Assembly (NCBI GenBank): GCA_050290145.1 | Contig: JBNKHC010000073.1 | Location: forward strand, 1-8,429 | Origin: Pelagibius sp050290145 | GTDB lineage: Bacteria > Pseudomonadota > Alphaproteobacteria > Kiloniellales > Kiloniellaceae | Reading direction: 5' to 3' | DNA length: 8,429 nt | Shown here: piece by piece, positions 4,840 through 8,429 of the stretch | How the letters are laid out: the number at the start of each line of letters is the position of its first letter | Numbering within the stretch: position 1 is the stretch's first letter | The notes under the pieces: model-generated | Database searches by the model: none | The model's input: the letters and a program-made list of their open reading frames with translations, nothing else | Told to the model about the DNA's origin: nothing | Position numbers and translations under genes: made by a program

Positions 4840-7041
4840 TCAATTGCCGATAATTTCCTTCAACGCCTCTTTCGCATAAAAACTGACGGAAATGTCGTCT
4901 GATATTGCTGCGAGCACGGGTATCGCCGCTCTTGCTTCGGGGCCGATCTTCCCCAATGTGATCGCGGCTTCCACACGAACTTGCTGGTGCTCGCTGCTAA
5001 GAGCCTGGATCAAGTCGGGAACCGCAACCGCCGCCGATGGGCCGAACCACCCAAGGGTTCGGATAACGGTGGAGCGCTCAAAGGGCGTAATGACCTTCAG
5101 CTTGCCAAGAAGGCTGGAGACGGTGGTGTCCAGCGGTAGAACAGCAACCCGCAATCCGTCGATCAATCGCTCCCTGACCCTGCTATGTTCCAGCGACCAT
5201 CTGACAGGAAACTGGTATTCGTCGGGAAGAAATTGCAACTCCAATTGACTTAACCCCGGCCTCCATTTCAACACGGTGTCGCGGGCGTCTTGTCTGCGTT
5301 CAAGTTGCGCGAATACGGACGCCAACACGGGCAACAACTCGATGGCCTTGGGATCACGCGCATGACCTTCTTCCAACGTGATTGCCGCCTCTTCCAAATT
5401 ACCGATCGCAAAAAGAGCAATCCCCTGCGCGAATACGTAACTGCTTGGGTATCTGGGATTAAGCCGCATTGCGGCCTGGACTGAACTCAAGCCTTCCCAG
5501 GGCCTTCCGGATATGATCATTGCAAAGGCCATTGCGATGTGCGCTTCCGGGTCGTTGGGTTGCATTGCAATGGCCTGCTCCGCTTCGATGCGTGCCTGAT
5601 CAGCGAGACCTCTGTTTACGTATTCCAACGCCCCGGCCACGTGAACCAAGGGCGACGGATGCTGCTTCGCTATCTCGAGTGTGTCAGTTGTTAGCCTTCT
5701 GAGGCGATTCCAGCTTTTACCCATCTCTCGCCCCCAATTGAATCTGTATCCCCTATAGTAGACGAGAGCGAGCGCCGCATGGGCACGGCCAAATTCAGGA
5801 TCAAGCTCGATGGCTTTCTGCAGGTGGCCTTCCGCCTTTGCGTTATCTTGTGCATTGAATTTCGAATAAAGCTCCCACCCGCGCTGAAACGCCTCCCTCG
5901 CTTCAATATTGTCGGTCTTGCCTAGGTTGATTTCACTCTTCTCGCTTTCAGAGAGCTCAACCGCCAAGGCCTCGACAATCTTGAGGACAAATTCGTCCTG
6001 AACGGCAAAAATATTGGTCACTTCTCCATCGAATCTGTCGGCCCAAAGGTGCCCGCCGGTCGTTGCATCTATGAGCTGGGCGTTGACGCGCAACTGATCG
6101 CCGTCTCGCCTGACGCTACCTTCCAAGACATAGCGCACGCCGAGGGTCTCCGAGACCGTCCGGATCTCGACCGGCGTGTTCTTGTAGACAGATGTCGAAT
6201 TACGCGCGATGACAAACAGGCCGGAAACTTTGGAAAGATCGGTGATCAAATCTTCGGTCAGGCCATCGACAAAAACCTGCTGATTGGGGTCATTGGACAA
6301 GTTATCGAATGGCAAGACGGCTAAGGAGGGTTTGTCAGGCAGCGGAAGGGCCATCTTCTCCTCCTTTGCCAGTTCAGTATTGGGTACCCAGGGTTGCCAC
6401 CAAACCAATCCACCGATTACAGCGAAGAGCGCAACTCCAGCGGCCATGAGCGCTGGGCGCAGCCCCCAACTAGAAACGCTCGGGCGTTCCGCCATGACCA
6501 AGCCGTCCGCTTTTTCGTCGATGATCACCCGGTAGACCGAAATGGGCTCGGCGATGTTCTTAACGTCCTGCGGACCCATATCTTCGAAGTCGAGCGACAG
6601 CTTGTGCTTGACCTGCTCGAACACGCTCCCGGAAATACAAACGCCACCCGCATCAGCCAGTCCTTCCAGACGCGCGGCCACATTGACACCGTCGCCGAAA
6701 AGATCGCCATCCTTGACCATTATGTCGCCGACGTTCACGCCGATGCGAAACTTCAACCTTCGATCGTCCGCCAGCTCCGCGTTGCGGCGCGAAACCTCTT
6801 TCTGGCATGAAACGGCGCAGCGCACCGCCTCGACCGGGCTGCTAAATTCGGCCAGCATGCTGTCGCCTCCGGTGCTAAAGACGCGGCCGTCGTGGCGGGC
6901 GATGAACCCGTCGATAATTTCGCGATACGCGCTCAGTGTCTTGAGAGTCGCTTCCTCATCCGCGCGCATGAGGCGAGTATACCCCGCGACGTCGGCGGCG
7001 AGGATCGTGGTCAGCTTGCGTTGAAGGCGCTCCTCGGCCAT
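4840..7041 (-). CDS. Class III adenylate/guanylate cyclase-homology protein with TolB-like, TPR and HEAT-like regions
   Basis: A 733-residue protein. Residues 8-173 form a class III nucleotide cyclase domain. D17 (AADVAGYT) and D60 (GGDSMLAEF) match the two metal-binding aspartates, D113 the substrate-specifying Asp, and N120 and R124 (VNVAARLE) the transition-state pair. The usual substrate-specifying Lys position is Ser56, so ATP selectivity or activity is uncertain. One membrane span follows (about 196-215), then a TolB-like domain (about 236-355, SLAVLPFDNLSNDP), TPR-type helical repeats (about 380-600) and a HEAT-like C-terminus (about 650-733). The order implies a cytoplasmic cyclase and an extracytoplasmic TolB/TPR sensor part. 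The ATG at 7041 has AGAGGG 5 bases upstream and leads straight into the cyclase fold. GC content is visibly below that of the znu genes, hinting at acquisition. A pure scaffold or pseudo-cyclase role is possible. Confidence 0.92.
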   Translation of the reverse strand: MAEERLQRKLTTILAADVAGYTRLMRADEEATLKTLSAYREIIDGFIARHDGRVFSTGGDSMLAEFSSPVEAVRCAVSCQKEVSRRNAELADDRRLKFRIGVNVGDIMVKDGDLFGDGVNVAARLEGLADAGGVCISGSVFEQVKHKLSLDFEDMGPQDVKNIAEPISVYRVIIDEKADGLVMAERPSVSSWGLRPALMAAGVALFAVIGGLVWWQPWVPNTELAKEEKMALPLPDKPSLAVLPFDNLSNDPNQQVFVDGLTEDLITDLSKVSGLFVIARNSTSVYKNTPVEIRTVSETLGVRYVLEGSVRRDGDQLRVNAQLIDATTGGHLWADRFDGEVTNIFAVQDEFVLKIVEALAVELSESEKSEINLGKTDNIEAREAFQRGWELYSKFNAQDNAKAEGHLQKAIELDPEFGRAHAALALVYYRGYRFNWGREMGKSWNRLRRLTTDTLEIAKQHPSPLVHVAGALEYVNRGLADQARIEAEQAIAMQPNDPEAHIAMAFAMIISGRPWEGLSSVQAAMRLNPRYPSSYVFAQGIALFAIGNLEEAAITLEEGHARDPKAIELLPVLASVFAQLERRQDARDTVLKWRPGLSQLELQFLPDEYQFPVRWSLEHSRVRERLIDGLRVAVLPLDTTVSSLLGKLKVITPFERSTVIRTLGWFGPSAAVAVPDLIQALSSEHQQVRVEAAITLGKIGPEARAAIPVLAAISDDISVSFYAKEALKEIIGN

Positions 7042-7356
7042 GAGGCCCTCTTAGACGTGCGTAATGAGAAAGGAGTTTACGAGCGCCGGTAGAATGAGTC
7101 TATCAGGGCTGAATGTCGCATGAGGGTGTGTGGCGTGGTAAGTAGAGCTCTTCCAGTGAGTGCAGGTCTCACTCGGTGATCGCTCCAGCCAGGGCCTATC
7201 TCATCGAGGCAAGCGCGCTTTACACATTGATCCGCCAACGTCCTCCAATGCCATCATGCAGAGGGCAAGAGACCCTGCTGCGGAGAGAACAGTGAACCCG
7301 ACAGGTGCATCACGGAGAGGTTAATATTCAACCACCGGGTTAAAGAACAGCGTGGG
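7042..7356. other. Intergenic region upstream of the cyclase gene
   Basis: This 315-base gap separates two - strand genes and should hold the cyclase promoter and the end of the PhnD-like transcript. The only structures I see are a 6-bp hairpin, AGTGAG with CTCACT (7155-7160, 7168-7173), and an AT-rich patch near 7320-7332. No confident -35/-10 pair, operator, RNA gene or reading frame stands out. Confidence 0.4.
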
Positions 7357-8361
7357 TCACTTGCAGACGTAGGACACGTTGTTGGCCCCGTCGATCTTCC
7401 GAATCACGTTCCAGTGCTCCTGGTAGGTGATCGGAATGAACTGGCCTTCGTTGGACTTGGAGAACTCCACCTTCAAGCTGGTGGGCGAGCCATCGGGCTT
7501 GTCCCATTGAAAGGACTTGAACGATTCTTTGACCTTCTCCGCCAGCTCCGGTTTCAGGTTGAAGACGTGACCATAGCCCGTGGTGGGGAACCTCTGGGAC
7601 CGGTAAAGGACAATCGTGTCCTCCTGCTTGATCACGTCGCGCTTGATCATCCGGACCTTGACCGAATTAGCGATCGCGGCGGCGTCGTAGTCCCTGTTCG
7701 CCACGCCCAGGATTGAGCTGTCGTGCATGCCCGAGAAGGCAGTCTTAAAATCCCGGCCGGGGATCATGTCGAACTCGCTCTTGAGCAAGGCCAAGGGGGC
7801 CTTGAACCCGGAGTTCGACGTAGGCGTGGTGAGGGCCAGCGTCCGGCCCTTGATGTCCTCGATCTTCTCGATGCCGCTGCCCGGATAGGTCAGGATCTCC
7901 ATGGAGTAACCGTAGTCGCCGTTCAGGCTGGCCATCATGGTGAAGGATACGAAGCCGGCGCAGTTGACCGCCAGCGGATTAGACCCGGTGTTGATTCCGG
8001 CCACGTGCAAGCTGCCCGACCGCATGGCCTCGATCAGAGCGGCGCTGGAATGCGCCGGAAAGAACAAGACCTTTTTGCCCGTCACCTTCTCCATGTGCTC
8101 CAGGAAGTCGGACCAGGCTTCCTTGTAGACCGCCGGATCCCGCTCTGGCGTATAGCCGAAGATCAAGGTATCGGGATCGATCCATTGGCTCGGATCGGTC
8201 GGCGCATCGGCCACCAGATCGCCGTTGCGGTCGCAATAGCGTTCGTCTAAGTCACCGCGCGGGCAGTCCGCCTGAGCGTTCGCGGGAGCGGCCTGTAGCA
8301 GAAGGCCCAGGGCAGCAAAACCGGCCAGGGCCGGCATGGCCAACGACTTCAAAGGCGGCAT
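7357..8361 (-). CDS. PhnD-like (phosphate/phosphonate-type) ABC transporter substrate-binding protein
   Basis: A 334-residue exported protein of the PhnD/transferrin-like type II periplasmic-binding fold. Residues 1-29 are a signal peptide (hydrophobic core 10-25, cleavage near ANA|Q). The mature start holds CPRGDLDERYC (33-43) and then DRNGDLVAD (44-52), whose D44, N46, D48 and D52 are spaced like a calcium-binding loop. The binding fold begins near LIFGYTPERDP. Family hallmarks are AALIEAMRSGSLHVAGINTG, a GRTLALTTPTSNSGF segment and SGMHDSSILGVANRDYDAAA. The ATG at 8361 has GGAGG 11 bases upstream and leads directly into the signal peptide; a TTG at 8412 would add 17 residues before it. Relatives bind phosphonates, phosphite, phosphate or other oxyanions; the ligand here is not determinable. 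No permease or ATPase gene adjoins it downstream, and upstream lies outside the window. Confidence 0.88.
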   Translation of the reverse strand: MPPLKSLAMPALAGFAALGLLLQAAPANAQADCPRGDLDERYCDRNGDLVADAPTDPSQWIDPDTLIFGYTPERDPAVYKEAWSDFLEHMEKVTGKKVLFFPAHSSAALIEAMRSGSLHVAGINTGSNPLAVNCAGFVSFTMMASLNGDYGYSMEILTYPGSGIEKIEDIKGRTLALTTPTSNSGFKAPLALLKSEFDMIPGRDFKTAFSGMHDSSILGVANRDYDAAAIANSVKVRMIKRDVIKQEDTIVLYRSQRFPTTGYGHVFNLKPELAEKVKESFKSFQWDKPDGSPTSLKVEFSKSNEGQFIPITYQEHWNVIRKIDGANNVSYVCK

Positions 8362-8429
8362 GCGACTCTGATCCTCCCTGTTGATAAACGATTTTTCGGC
8401 CGATCGAACCAAATCGGCCAGCTTCCGTT

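Noticed and set aside
7155..7173. Hairpin AGTGAG/CTCACT as terminator of the PhnD-like gene
   Set aside because: Six base pairs, almost 200 bases past the stop, with no T-run on the - strand.
7723..8250. 175-codon + strand frame opposite the PhnD-like gene
   Set aside because: Antisense shadow of a recognised gene with no domain or ribosome binding site.
8362..8412. TTG start at 8412 for the PhnD-like protein
   Set aside because: It would put 17 polar residues ahead of a clean signal peptide; the ATG at 8361 with GGAGG upstream fits better.

Overview
The window is high-GC bacterial DNA whose gene content and protein styles suggest an alphaproteobacterium, probably of Rhodospirillales or Rhizobiales type. 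The pointers are an AT-rich Zur-box-like palindrome, a cyclase-TolB-TPR protein of a kind common in alphaproteobacteria, and a GC-rich palindromic intergenic repeat. This placement is inferred from style only.

Layout. Positions 1-278 hold the 3' end of an iron-containing alcohol dehydrogenase on the + strand. It converges, with only 4 bases between stop codons, on znuA (283-1278, - strand), the periplasmic zinc-binding protein. znuA is divergent from a + strand operon, znuC-znuB-zur (1419-3600), whose genes are joined by two ATGA stop/start overlaps. The divergent intergenic region carries an AT-rich imperfect palindrome (1319-1334), the probable Zur operator. Together these form a self-contained zinc-uptake regulon: ZnuA captures Zn2+, ZnuB conducts it, ZnuC powers transport, and Zur shuts the system off when zinc is sufficient. 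ZnuA, ZnuC and Zur all carry histidine-rich segments; the long one at the ZnuC C-terminus is the most striking.

Downstream of zur lie an isolated 8-bp dyad (3642-3664), a probable gene for a 34-residue single-span membrane peptide (3858-3962) and a strong intrinsic terminator (4041-4073). About 770 bases follow without a convincing intact gene. They hold a possible decayed reading frame on the - strand and a run of imperfect palindromic repeats (4543-4653).

The last part is on the - strand and, in the cyclase gene, visibly lower in GC. It holds a 733-residue class III cyclase-homology/TolB-like/TPR protein with an extra HEAT-like C-terminus (4840-7041), a 315-base gap, and an exported PhnD-like substrate-binding protein (7357-8361) with a short acidic, calcium-loop-like motif after its signal peptide. 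No transporter partner for that protein is visible. I see no rRNA, tRNA, CRISPR array, transposase or integrase. No wholly new multi-gene system is evident. The less ordinary items are the small membrane peptide, the palindromic repeats, the HEAT-extended cyclase protein and the His-rich ZnuC tail.
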